The notes under the pieces: model-generated
What the model saw: the letters and a program-made list of their open reading frames with translations, nothing else
What the model was told of the DNA's origin: nothing
Databases searched by the model: none
In this document: piece after piece, positions 22,840 through 34,354 of the stretch
Layout: every line of letters starts with the position of its first letter
Position numbering within the stretch: the stretch's first letter is position 1
Origin: Asterochloris sp. CNOR1
Lineage: Eukaryota; Chlorophyta; Trebouxiophyceae; Trebouxiales; Trebouxiaceae
DNA length: 64,000 nt
Assembly: GCA_963969365.1 (NCBI GenBank)
Contig: OZ017749.1
Location: 1,550,001 to 1,614,000, forward strand
Direction of reading: 5' to 3'
Program-made: the position numbers and the translations under genes

Positions 22840-23170
22840 CGCCAATCGGTGCACAGCGCGGCGTATGCGCTGTGGCAGGTAATTACAGGTGCCGACAGGC
22901 TGGACTTTCACCTGACCGCGGCACCGGTCCCCATGAAACCTGGCCGCTACACATTAGAAGCCAGACATGAGAGGACCTGCCGCCTCTGCAACTCAGCAAA
23001 TGCCATAGAAGACGAGCAGTCGATCACATCTTGCTGCGATGCCCCGAGCTTGATGACCTGCGCAACGCCCATAGCCACCTGTTCTAGCACTCAGGAGAGA
23101 CTTTGACAGACATTTCTGATGTCCATCCCCCAATGTTGCTTGCAAAGTGTGCGTGCAGCGCTGCTTCTGC
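22840..23170 (+). mobile_element. C-terminal fragment of a LINE-type reverse transcriptase (zf-RVT), frameshifted
   Basis: The + frame reads QSVHSAAYALWQVITGADRL, RYTLEARHERTCRLCNSANA and IEDEQ. Then it continues only in another frame as HILLRCPELDDLRNAHSHLF, followed by a stop and more matching sequence (DVHPPMLLAK). R-x-C-x-x-C-(n)-EDExHhLLxCPxLxxLR is the zinc-knuckle signature at the end of LINE polyproteins. The shift at about 23025 and the stop at about 23086 make it a dead fragment. The upstream reverse transcriptase domain is absent. Confidence 0.75.
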
Positions 23171-23737
23171 ATCAATTAGTGTTGTCACCTTATACAATTT
23201 GTTAGTCCCATGCCCGCTCACTGTGGTGGGCCCCCGGACTTCGAATTTATTCTCTCTCATGTGCGTGTTCGAGAATTGTGATATATGTAGTGAGACAGTT
23301 AGCAGTTCAAGTGTTTTGGCAGAGCCCAGGCGTCACGACTTTTTCATCAAAAGTGTCATGACTGGCAGCTCTTAGTCATGTTAGAATCTACAAGAGGGGC
23401 CTCCTGAGGAGGCACATTCAAGGAGAGGGTCTAGGGCAGATGATGCGGAGCAGGCTACAGAGGCACAGGCGTATCATCATGGGGCTCACCTACAGCTGCG
23501 TCATGGGGTGCCATCCCATGACACTGCTGTCAACAGGGCAGCAAGCAGAATTAAGGCGGAACAGTGCAAGCGGCGGGGACGTGAAACCTGGAAGACCAAG
23601 AGGTCCAGAAGCTGGCCGTCTTAGGAACATGTTGCTCCTCACCGAAAAATGCTGTGGGTTGGCTCTGGCGTGCCAGAGGCGCAGAAGGTCACGACACAGA
23701 CGCGATGAGCAGCAGTGATCAAAGGTGGGCTGTTGCT
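23171..23737. other. No gene resolved
   Basis: A relatively AT-rich half (23170-23380) is followed by short frames without domains. It contains the UGDH 3' flank (UGDH stop at 23738-23740 on the minus strand). Confidence 0.5.
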
Positions 23738-26700
23738 CTAGATGTTGGCCTTCTGGAGAAAGGGGTCCAGAGGCTTGCCAAGGCCGAACTGCGCAAAAGA
23801 CAAGTCAATCAAGGAAGCACCAAGACCACAAGTCTGGAGTATGTGCAAATCGGTTGAGAGGCCCCAGTCGAGAGAGCAGCATGCATCCCAAGCAGGGGCA
23901 TGCAGCACAAGGTGTTCTTGAGGGTTTGAAGGGAGGACCATGCCAGGGAGGCCCATGCTGCCTCAAGCACATCACAAGGTGCCTCACCACGATGAAGCCC
24001 AGGTCACGCAGCATGTTATGGTCCAGGCAGTTCCTGCACAAAGGCACTTAAGATCAGCATCAGGCCACAGAGCCAGACTGCCCACATGCTTTTTGTGCCA
24101 GCTGCAGGACTGTCATGCACCCCTCTTCCTCTGCAGCAGCAGCCTTTGAAAGCTTACTGATGCTGTTGGACATGGCAGGGTTGGATCCTGACCTGCCATC
24201 AAACAGGAAGGCGGGTTTGACCATGGAGCTGTAGATTTTGCTCCAGTCGTATCCCTTGAATTCATCCCACTCAGTCATGACAGCAATGGCGTGGGAGCCC
24301 GCGCAGGCGGCGTGGGGGTCTGTGGTGACAGTCACATTCTTTGCGCTATGGTGAGGGGTTCTGAAGGGCTTGTCCCACTCCAGGGGGGCCGTGGCCAGGT
24401 CGGTGCAGATCTGTTGCTCAGACACCTGCAGCCACGTCCGCAGGCTCTCATGGGGACTGAGTGGCGTCAGCAGGCGCCCAACAGCATGTGCTGGGTCAAG
24501 ATTGGCGGCAAACGCTGACAGCATGTGCTGACACAACAGCAGCGCAAATGCCGCCAAACTTCAGTAGCAGAAGTGGTGTCAGGCCGTATGGGAGCTCTGT
24601 ACGCTCAAGAGCGCAAGGGGCAAGTATAGGCTGATGACTGGCCAGCCATTGAGCGATGCAAGAAGGTGAGCCGTCCAGACAGCTGGCCAGCATGCCTGGG
24701 CCACACGACAACCATATGCAGAAGCTCATCTGGCCTTGCAGTTGGCATCCCAAGGTGTCCCGCCAGCAGAACCTGGCGGAGGTCGACGGCTGATGTGCAA
24801 TGAGCATCCCCAGAAGGGCAATCTGCAGGCTGACCTGAGGGTCGTAGATGGTTACTTGGGCATTGTCCTCCAGTAGGCTCCTGCACACGTCGATGGCGGG
24901 GGTCTCGCGAGTGTCTCCGGTGTCCTTCTTAAAGGCAAAGCCCAACACAGCAATCTTCTTGCCCGAGATGGTGTTGAACATGGCGTCAATCATGCGCGCT
25001 ACAAAGCGCTGCTTCTGGAAGTCATTGATTTCCACAACTGAGTGCCAGTAGTCGGCTACCTGCTGCAGACCCTGCTGCTCGCAGATGTACACCTGCAGAA
25101 GTATGGGAGGCGGAGTGAACACTGCAGCAGCCCTAATTTCCCAAGGCTGAGCACAGCAGGGAAGTCTGGCACTGCAGCAACAGCCATGCTGCACTACAAG
25201 AGGCTCTGCACTTCTGCAGACGGGCGCAGTCCTGCTGCAAGCTGGTCATGCAAGGCAGCATGCGGGCCAGTGACATGCATGCAGGCCAGGCACTCCTGCC
25301 TGGAAAGAGCTGCAGCACTGATGCTTTGATCTGCTGCGTTGCAGTTGGCACACTCTCACATGCAGAAGATGTAATGGCCAGTCAGCTAAGCTTATGAGAA
25401 CCAAAGACAGCACTGCAGCAAGGGCTGACCCAAATATAGGCTGCTCACCAGATTGAGAATGTCCTTCTGAAAACAGCTGCCTCCAAAGCCCACGCTGGCG
25501 TTGAGGAACTTGGGCCCAATGCGGCTGTCCGTGCCGATGCAGCGGGCCACCTCTTGCACGTCTGCCCCTGTGGCCTCGCACAACGCTGAGATGGCATTCA
25601 TGGAGCTGATACGCTGAGCCAGCATGGCGTTGGCAGTCAGCTTGCTCAACTCGGCGCTCCAGAGGTTGGAGCACCTGCAGCAGGCAAGCAGTGGCAGCTG
25701 AGAGAATGAGGTGGCCATGTGGGCAAGCCTGACAGGCAGGGCATGCACACACTTGCGCTGCGCAGTTAACAGCTGAAGCGGGCCGAGCGATGCTGGCAAG
25801 TGCAGCACGTTTGGAGTGTCACACAGGCCCCCAGCGCCAAGCAGGCAGACAGCGGCAGCTGACAGGACGACAAGCAAATGTGGCAGGCATGTCTGAGCGA
25901 GCAAGGGCAGAGAATGTGCGTCTCGACTTGTGACAGGCAAGGAGCAGGGAGTGCCGCCGTCCCAAAGGACAGAAGAACGTCTTCAGTTTGGACTGCTGAA
26001 GGCCTTGAGTGAAACAGCATGCAGCTGAGTCTCAGCAGAGGCCATGTAACAAGCATGTAAGAGGCTGTCAGTCGAGTGCAGGCCGTACAATCAAGGGCTG
26101 GCCGTAAGCCACTCACAGGATCTTCTCTGAGGGCACCCAATGCTGGTAGACACTTTTAAGCACCTGGACGGCCCGCCTGCCAGACTCGGTCTCCTTGCCT
26201 CCAATCAGCACCTGCAGGCGACCAACCTGCTGAGCAGCAGGATGATGACAGCTGTGGGGCAGCGCAGATCTAGTTCAGCAGCAGGCTGGCAACCTTTGCT
26301 CCTGAGGGCAGACATCCACCCTGCTGCGAGGCTGTGCTGGGCCGCAGAGGTGGCCAATGCACAGCAAGTATGGCCGAGACGCAGCTGAGCATGCCTGCCA
26401 CCAGCAGCACGCGGGAAATCTGTAGGTGCGCCTCACCCTGTCAGGGTTGAGCAGGTTTGCCACGGCGGTGCCCTCTGCCAGAAATTCAGGGTTGCTCAGA
26501 ATCTCAAAATGAACATCGCGGTGGGCGCAGTTGCGGCGCAACACCTGCAACAAGTCAAGAGAAAGGACGTGTCAGCAAAAGTACAACATTTTGCTGTCCG
26601 GTTTGGGTCAAGTTGCTTCTGCAGGCAGCAGGCCTCTGGGGCAACAGTACACAAAAAGCTCTCGAGGCAGTCACAGCTATGTGGCAACTGCAAGGGGCAA

Positions 26701-27583
26701 CAGCTTGGTGCCAGTGCGGGGAGGGACATGCAGGTGCAGCGCAGACTGCCGTGTATATGCCTGCACCTATTTTTTTTAATCTGCTGCATACATGATTGAT
26801 GTCCCTGTGCGTGCAGCACTCCTCCAACAGCAGCCGCGGCCGCACTGGGCAGACAGACGTGGGGATCTTCAGCAGCAGGCAGGCGTTGCAGTAAGTACCA
26901 CTAGTACAGAAGCTTGTTGATGGCAGCAAGAACAGGGGCACTGCAGCACCAGGGAGCTTTGCATTGTGTGGCGTAGCAACAATGAGCCACTCACAATCTG
27001 TGCTCTAGGCAGTGATGCAGCAGTGATGGCGCATATGGCTTGCTGTACACTGTTGTACTTGACCAGGCAGCGTGACAGAAGTGTTAGCTAACATGCTTGC
27101 CTCTTCTCATTGATGTCCACCACCGTCACCTTGACAGAAGGGGATTTTAGAGCCATCATTGCCATGGTAGGGCCACCAACATACCTGCAGCGCAGCCAGA
27201 GAAAGGAATCGTTTGACCAGCAGGAGACGCTCTCTTTGCAGGGGGAAAGAAGGCACTTGCCAGTGATTTTGCCATCACACAAACCAGTGGACATTGGCTG
27301 GCATTTTTGGGATGACAGCATGCTGCAGGATGATGGTGGATCTGAACACAGATGGGTGTGCGGCCCCAGCAACATGAAGCAACACAAGGCATTCCCGCCC
27401 GCACAGCCATGATTGAGCATGCAGCAAACGGTGCAGCAGACACCACCTCAAGGGGTGCACAGAAGGTGTCCCTCAGCCATTCAGATTTGAGGGGAATTAC
27501 CAACATTACAGCTACAGCTTGAGGTCAACTCACCCAGCACCTATGCACGCGATTCTCAGTTTGTAGGGGCCCATGGCCGTCAT
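23738..27583 (-). CDS. UGD: UDP-glucose 6-dehydrogenase, with an internal coding gap
   Basis: Exons in transcript order: 27534-27583 (ATG), 27101-27184, [gap], 26437-26544, 26117-26211, 25449-25674, 24835-25092, 24193-24425, 23988-24033 and 23738-23788 (stop TAG). Motifs: NAD site [68 protein letters not shown] with the catalytic Cys, [35 protein letters not shown] and GLGKPLDPF. It oxidises UDP-glucose to UDP-glucuronate in the cytosol, the entry to UDP-xylose and UDP-arabinose. Between VVDINEKR and [10 protein letters not shown] about 90 residues normally present are missing, including the stretch ending in the conserved PTK motif and the STVPV segment. Joining the two exons directly would shift the frame. 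The second exon ends at a GC donor. Either this copy is broken or sequence was lost in assembly. The other junctions close in phase. Confidence 0.88.
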
Positions 27584-29562
27584 CTTGGCGTGTGATGAGG
27601 GGGTGGGGGGTGGGGGGTGGGGGGGGGGGGGGGGTGGGGGGGCGGCAGAGGCTTGGGATAGAGAAGAAACTTGACCGCAGCAGGTGAGTTGTTGTGAAAG
27701 CGGAGTGCCCGGCCTGTCAAGAGTTTGCAATTGTGTTCTTGCCGAACGTGACTTAGGTCGTATCAAACATATGCTACAACTAAAGTAGCCGTAAGCATGG
27801 AGCACCACCCACGCCTTGGCAGCCCAAGGGTGTCATACATGCACTCACAGCGAAAAGAGGTGAAACGAGTGTGACACCTTAGCGACATGTGTGTTTGTTT
27901 CGTGCTAGTGGTAACTGCAGATGCATGTGACTGGCAAGTTGCTTTGCTGGCGTTTCATAATGCATACATACTAGTAGCATGGAACAGGGTCAACAACGAC
28001 TGGCCAGACCATGTGACCAGCAGCTGCAGAGACTTGGGAATGGTCTTTTATCACTAGTCATTGCACAGAACTGATGTGGGCCATTGCTAATGTAGGAGAC
28101 CATAACAAAAGCAAAGAGTGGGGTTCAGCATTCAGTCATTCACATTCTGGAAGGACTGAGGAGGAGAGTTCTGGAGTCAGGTGACAGGCCAGAAGCCTCA
28201 GGGCCAAAAGGGCATCAAGCTCAGCTGCATAGGGATTCTGCTGTGCATTTGCCATTATGTTGCATACATTGCAGTCAGGGAGCCCTCAGACAACCCCTGA
28301 GACTCAATGCAGTCTGAATGTCTTGTCTAGAACATTTCTGGGTAGCCCAAGACAAATGCCTGCACGTCTGAGTGTGCAGCTGCACATCAGCCACTGGGCA
28401 CTCACACCCCACAGTACCATGCTGCCTGCGCTGGGCTGTGTTACGTGGCTTCTGTGCTGCATTTTCTGCATCATTCGTGATCACTTCAAGATCAGGCAGA
28501 AAAGGCTCACAGCACGCAGCTGCATTACCTGCCGTTCCAGGACCTTGAGACATGGCCATTTCATGCCTAATGCAGTTTGCGAACTCGAACTCGTTGCTGT
28601 TTTGGTCGAAACCCCTGGAGCTACCTAGCTGCGTAGCGGCTGGGTGCAACATGCTGAGGGAGCAGCCTGCTACAATGCCATGGTCAGACCCATCGCAGCC
28701 ACCACTCATCCGCCTGCAGAGGGCCAGCTGTAGCGTGTGCCATACAATCTCTGTCTGTCAAACAGCTTGTTTGGGCTGATTCAGAGGTTGTGTGCATGCA
28801 CTCTGTCTCAGCTGTTCGTCACCTTGCATATACAACCAAAGGATTAACGCTCCTCGCTAACTGCACTGACCACTCACTTGTCAGATTGTCTTTACCGCGT
28901 GCAGGCAATGAGCACATGTGGCTGGTAGATTTCTGCCAGAGACCTTTGGCGTGCTGCTCAGATCGGAGGGGCATCTGGGTTCCTTGGGCTGGGTATGAGC
29001 CACTAACGCGCAACCCAAAGCACCTAACTGCATGTCTGCAAAGCAATCCCATTGGAGATTGTCCTACAAATGCAGAAGTGCTGCTTCCTAACACTTGGAT
29101 TGCTACTTTGTAACATTAGTTGAGCTCCTGAATAATTCAAATGTCAACCCAGAATCATCGCAGTTATCAACCATAGCAACGAATGCGGTCCGTTGCTCCC
29201 TGCAGAAGTCACATCACATCAGTGATATGGTACACAGCATCACATACATCAATAACATAGTACACAGAAGCACTGCAGCCAGATCTGCAGCCTCAATCCC
29301 CAGCTGGAAGTTCAGACAACAGCACAGTGCATGCTGGATGGAGTCTCAAACATCACAGGCAGCTGACCTTGTCTGCATTCTGTCCCCCCTTCTCAAGATA
29401 ACTGCAGCAACTCCAAGGTGAGTGAGTGGCTACTGACAGGATACACGACAAGGAACAATCAGCTGGTGCAGGCAGCTGCCGTGATAGCCGTCAGTGCTGC
29501 AAAAGCAGCAGTGACAGCTGCAGCAAATCCCAGCAAGTGAAGATGCCCCGGCAGCCAGTGAC
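27584..29562. other. UGDH upstream region and intergenic DNA
   Basis: A G-rich tract (27599-27643) lies just upstream of the UGDH start. A minus open frame of 144 codons at 28275-28709 has no recognisable domain and I do not call it. At about 29220-29275 two imperfect copies of a GTACACAG-containing unit occur. The last part (29430-29562) is the MsrA 3' flank and holds a decayed echo of its last exon. Confidence 0.45.
27599..27643. repeat. G-rich tract with a run of 16 G
   Basis: Runs of 5, 6, 6, 16 and 7 G separated by single T, then GCGGC. It lies 16-60 bp upstream of the UGDH ATG and reads as C on the transcript strand. G-quadruplex-prone; it may affect transcription or be a sequencing trouble spot. 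Confidence 0.85.
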
Positions 29563-31325
29563 TTACTGCTGGTGGTAGTCTTCTGCCAGGTAGTAGTCCT
29601 GTGCAGGCTCAATGGTGGTGACCACTTTTGTGCCCAGCACTCTCCGGAATATGCTTTTGGAAAGAGCCTCATTCACTTTGGCGACCGCCTGCACCAGCAA
29701 ACATATGGGAAGTACGCCAGGTAAGATTTGGCGAACGCGAGCTGCAGCCAACTAGGCAAGCAGGGTCGAGGAGCTCAGACTGCTCACCTTCTCAGCTGCC
29801 TCTTTGTGCTGATTGTTATGGTAGTAGATGGACTGCAAAACAATTGCCTGCTTGAGGACAGACCGGCCAGCAGACTGGACAAAATGCTGTGTGCAGTTTG
29901 AGCTTTGCCTCAGGCTGTGCCCTGAGCCACAGATTTGGAGCACCCCGTGGGACAACATGAGCAGCTGGCTGCATGCTGAGTTTGGTCCCTACCTGACGCC
30001 TGAGGCAGCAGTTGCGATGAACACCAGCACAACACAAAGACAGTGGGCACAACAGAACACAGAGAGAGCTCAGCGCAGGCTGAGCTCTCTCTCTCTGCCC
30101 CAGTCTCGCAGCTCACCGAGCGGTACTGGGTGCCCATGTCATTGCCCTGCCTGTTCATGGTGGTGGGGTCCACCTTGGCAAAGAACTCGTCCAGCAAACG
30201 CTCGTATGTCACCTCCTCAGGCTTGAAGTACACCTGCATAGAGCAGAGTTGGGCCTTGGAAGTGCATTGACAATGCCTCTGCAGCTGCACATTGGCATGC
30301 CTGGCGGGAAGTTTTACGAGTAGCACACAGGCAGAACTGCACAAACCAGCATGATGAACATGGCCAGTTTGAGAACTGCGGTGAGACTATCAGCTGGCTC
30401 GCAAGCAGGAGCAGCTGGCAGTGTTGTCGTAAGTGCAAGGCAGCAGAGGCTGGCTGTGAGACCACCCCCGGACGATTGGCTATGCCCTTCAGACAGAAGG
30501 TGCACCGAGCTGACAAGGCGACAGTGTGGCTGGAGGACTGGCACAAACCTGGACTGCCTCGGCATGGCCGGTCCTGCCGGTGCAAACCTTCCTGTAGTCT
30601 GGCTGGGTGTCTTGGCCAGCAGTGTACCCCACGCTGGTGTGGGTGACCCCAGGGACTCGCTGGAATGCCAGCTCAAGACCCCAGAAGCAGCCTGCATAGA
30701 CACAACCAGCACTGAGCGCAGATGCGATGGATGCGTTCAACAGCTGCCATGCTGGAGCATCACCGCGTCGTGAGTTGCAGCAAGCTGAACACAGACACCA
30801 GTGGCTAGCGAATACCAGACACCCTGGATGACATGATGCGCATGACTGGCGCCTCAGTCGTAGGGTGCCATAGCAGGACCCTGTGCGTTCTTGCGGCAGC
30901 CCTGATGAAGCAGACAGTATGCCCACCTCAGGCCAGCCAACCACTGAGACCATCAAATTCTGATCAGCAGCTGTCACCTCATAGAAGCCTTCCGTGCAAC
31001 TCAGATGGTGCTCAGCAGCTGCCACATTGTCCTAAGGCATGTGCAAGCTGCTCACCTCCTGCAAAGGTGGCAATGTCCTGCCCTGCGGGGGCCTCCTTAG
31101 GAGCCAGCTCACACGAAGCCATGGTGGTCGCCTGCCGAGCCCAGGCAAACAGTTGAGAGGCTCTGCCCTGCAGGTACACACACAAATGTCGTCATAGCTC
31201 ACACGCAGTTGCTTGTGTCAGCCCAGCACACCAACCTGCAGCAGTGCAGCCCAGTTCTCGCCTGCCATCACTGCTGCACCAGCCACCAGCACTGCTATGA
31301 CAGACAGCGTGGCAACAGGGCGCAT
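29563..31325 (-). CDS. MSRA: Peptide methionine sulfoxide reductase A, C-terminus shortened
   Basis: Exons close in phase: 31236-31325, 31056-31167, 30549-30691, 30117-30233, 29788-29832 and 29567-29688. Motifs: the active-site GCFWG (catalytic Cys) with [20 protein letters not shown], then [48 protein letters not shown] and [14 protein letters not shown]. It reduces methionine-S-sulfoxide in oxidised proteins with thioredoxin. The first exon ([20 protein letters not shown]) is hydrophobic and would act as a signal or targeting leader; this exon is less certain. The alternative start is ATG 31122, giving a cytosolic form. Family members continue after YHQQ with a YL-x-KGG segment. Here the frame either stops at TAA (29563-29565) or uses the GTAAGT donor there, for which I found no matching acceptor exon. 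Confidence 0.85.
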
Positions 31326-32341
31326 GCTGCACTGATACTGAGCACCAGCAGCTGACCTTGCTTTGAGGCAGGGATCTGCTCTGGACCCAAGACAGCAATG
31401 GCCTGCCCTTGCAGACAGGGTGTGAGCTGCACTTGGGGAGGTTGCAAAGTGCTGAGTGCACAGCTCCTGCGAGAGGCAGATGGACAGCAAAGTGCGAGGC
31501 GGTCACTGAGCGTTGGAGCTGGAATGCCATCAATCAATGGGACTGCCGTAAGTTTGTCCACGACTAAGCCTGCAGCTGTGGGAATCCCAGATGTCTTGCA
31601 CATCAACCTGCCAGTGTGTGGTCAGCTTCCCAGCCTGTGTTGCACCCAGCAGGGTGTGGTTGGTGGAGACCCGCTACAGCTTCAGCTAATGTGTGCTCGC
31701 TGCTGCTGCTGCTGTCTGACATGATTAAAGTCAGGGGCTTCTTCCTTCTGCCGCCGCATATTGCAACTTTCTCAGTGTTGGCACACACAGCAGGCCATTT
31801 GATGCAGGCTCTGTGCATTTGGCAACCTGCCTGCCACAGGCAACTCAGCAGGGATGCTGTAAATCCTGGCTGCCTCACTCGCTGGCCGCAGTCATGCAAC
31901 ATCTGAGGCACATGGCGTTGTTTTGGGCGCGTTTGTATGCTGCAGCATAGCATGCTCGCAATGGATTGCCATCTCATCAGCTTTCCCACTGGCTTGGCCA
32001 GCAACCCATGTGCCCGCTCTGAAGAGGTGTGTTGAGCCGGCAGAGCCGGCAGAAGTGGCAAAGCGGTGTGACGCGCTGTAGCCCACATGGACATGGTGAG
32101 AGTCTCAGCGTGACATGCCAGGATGGATGCTAGGATGATTGATGAACAGGGATTCATTCAGGCCACTGATGATGATCTTGGTCAGCAGACAGTGGCCGCC
32201 AGAATTCTTAGTGCACCTTGGTAGCCATGACAGGCAGGTGGATGGAGATGAACCCCACACTGGGTGTGACAAATTGCAAGAGCCTTTGTTGCCAGCCACT
32301 GAGCTACTACCACTCAGACCCAGCTGTCACTCACTCTGCAG
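31326..32341. other. No gene resolved
   Basis: Short frames on both strands without domains. The last 130 bp should contain the 5' exons of the SLC35-like gene, but no membrane segment could be assigned. Confidence 0.45.
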
Positions 32342-33348
32342 GCATGATTCTGATGAACAGATGGGTGAAGATTGGCAAGCATTCTTGGCCTGACATACAA
32401 TTGTCGGCTTCAAGATGGACCCAGGTACAGGTGCTGGGCATACACGGCATCTGCTTTCCTCTACTGCAGACCAGCTGCCATATGAAGTTCAGCTTTGTCG
32501 TTCTCCTGCCCTTCATGCTGCACGAGCCCTATGTCAGCAGGCACATGCCCACCCTGGAGCAGCAGTGGAAGGGTCTGATTGCTGTTGGTGCAGGCAGGCC
32601 AGCAGTGCATGCGCTGCCCAGCTGCTGTGACGTGAGACTGTGCTGTGCCCTGCAGATATCTTTTCAGCTGCCAACTTATCTCTGCATAACCTCAGTCTTG
32701 TACTCATCACCCTTTCCTTGAACCAGGTCATCAGGCGAGCCCAGGTACTGCAGAGCATGCTGCTGGTCAGTGCTTGTGCCTGGAACCCACACTACTGCCC
32801 GACATTGCCCACTGAGAATGTCCAACTTGTGCATGGCGCTGCCCATGCTGTTGAGGCTCTGGTCGGTTCTTGCTCACTGGTGCAGCCCTGCCCTAGTGCG
32901 ACATCAATGCGCTTGCCGGTGTGGCCGAGCAGCCTTGCATCTACTCAGAAGCTGGACTATGAGACTCCCAATGCCATGTTATATGGAAAAGTGCAGCACC
33001 TGTAGCAGCGTGCTCTGTGCCTGGCACCATGAGATCGCCTGGGACACCCCAGCATGTTGTTGGGCCGTGGGGCCCCAGCTAACAATTCATGCCCCTTCTT
33101 ACTTTGTTCACTCTGCCGCAAGGAGTGACTGTGTTGCAGGTCCGCCATGCCTGCGGCAGTGGCCATGCTGGCGGCAGTGATTGAGCGCAGCATCCCCACA
33201 TTGCCTGAAGTGGCATCGCTGGCAGTCCTCAGCATTGGCGCGATGATCCCCGTCTGGGAGGGTTACAGTGACTGGCAGTGTCACTGGTCTCGTGCTGTGC
33301 ATTGCAGCGCTGTTCAGCAATGCCGCTATGATCTCCACCACTGGGAAA
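32342..33348 (+). pseudogene. SLC35/TPT-type nucleotide-sugar or triose-phosphate transporter, partial and frameshifted
   Basis: Exons 32342-32364, 32425-32587, 32656-32734 and 33140-33348 close in phase and give MILMNRW, LGIHGICFPLLQTSCHMKFS, REPY-like HEPYVSRHMPTLEQQWKGLI, DIFSAANLSLHNLSLVLITL, SLNQVIR, AVAMLAAVIERSIPTLPEVA and SLAVLSIGAMIPVWEG. This is the drug/metabolite transporter fold of the TPT/SLC35 group, which exchanges sugar nucleotides or phosphates across Golgi or plastid membranes. At about 33263 one extra T breaks the frame; without it the next residues are TVTGSVTGLVLCIAALFSNA and AMISTTGK. The following conserved exon (normally KLD...FYxAP) is absent, as is the N-terminus. 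The intron after 32734 uses a GC donor (AG|GCGAGC). Most likely a decaying copy. Confidence 0.65.
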
Positions 33349-34354
33349 GGGCGCAGGCGACGCCCAGCTGGGGATCAGGCAGTACTGTTGCTGCAGGAGT
33401 CTGAATTTGGCATGCTACTGTGGCTGGGCCATGGGCTGGTCTGCTGTGCCACACGTTGTCATGATCAAAACCACTGGCAAGTTGCGATGATGCAATGCAA
33501 GGAAATTTTGCAGCTGCTCTTTGGGACTTGCGCAGAAAGTGGTACAGCCTGTGTGCAGCAGTTCACCAACTTTTGGTGATGTATCGCACAGCTGCTCTCA
33601 GGAATGCCCCACTCTTGTCTAGGTGGTGTGGTGGTCCAAGACATTGTAAGCTTGGTTGTTATAAAGCCTTCGAGCGCTGCTGATGAATCCCCTGCAGGTT
33701 CTGGTTAGTGCTGCCTTTCACTTGCATTAACTGACAGCAAGCAATCCCGAGTGGCTGCTGCACATTTCTGAAGCTTGATCTAGTATGTGCTGCACAAGGA
33801 CCAATCTCCCCTCTCTGCTTGTGTTCTAGTCCCTGCCGCTGGCAATGGCCGGCATCACTTCTGCTTTCATGATGCTCGATCGAAGAACAGTCCCGAGTCT
33901 TGACATGGTCTGTCCTGTCAACCCGCTTCCCATGTCACATTGCAGGTTGTCAGCAAAGCAACTTGCATGTCTTCAGATGAAGCTGTGTTTCAGAAAGTTG
34001 CATTCAATGCAAACAGGTCTCACTCATCCTTAGAAAATCTCACAGGCTGAACGCCCCTGACCGAGGATTGCTTCCCTGCCTCGAGAACAACATTGAGCCT
34101 TATGTCCGCATTGGTCAAGGGTCTCAACTCTGGCATGTTTAAAACACAAGCTCCCGTTTTGTTGATGCTGCCGACGGGAACTCTGCGTCTGGCACAGAAG
34201 ATTCATGACATGCTGGCTCGTGGGTAAAAGCTCCTGAAACCAGATTTTGATTGAGACATTCAGGCCGCAACAGCAGCGGGACCACATCCATTGGAGCCGC
34301 AAGCGGCAGCAAAAGGCCAAGAGTGCCTACTTGCAGCTTTGCAGGACAGGCATC
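33349..34354. other. No gene resolved
   Basis: No domain on either strand. It lies between the broken transporter and the start of the large secreted-protein gene and must contain that gene's promoter and 5' UTR. The 5' end of 34240-34354 reads as an open frame (QQQRDHIHWSRKRQQKAK) upstream of the chosen ATG. Confidence 0.45.

Noticed and set aside
28275-28709. 144-codon minus open frame upstream of UGDH
   Set aside because: No domain, no partner exons, no promoter evidence. A small orphan gene cannot be excluded but is not supported.
33262-33279. GTTACAGTGACTGGCAG read as a tiny intron
   Set aside because: Seventeen bases is far below the usual spliceosomal minimum and the joined frame is wrong. 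A one-base insertion explains the protein better.
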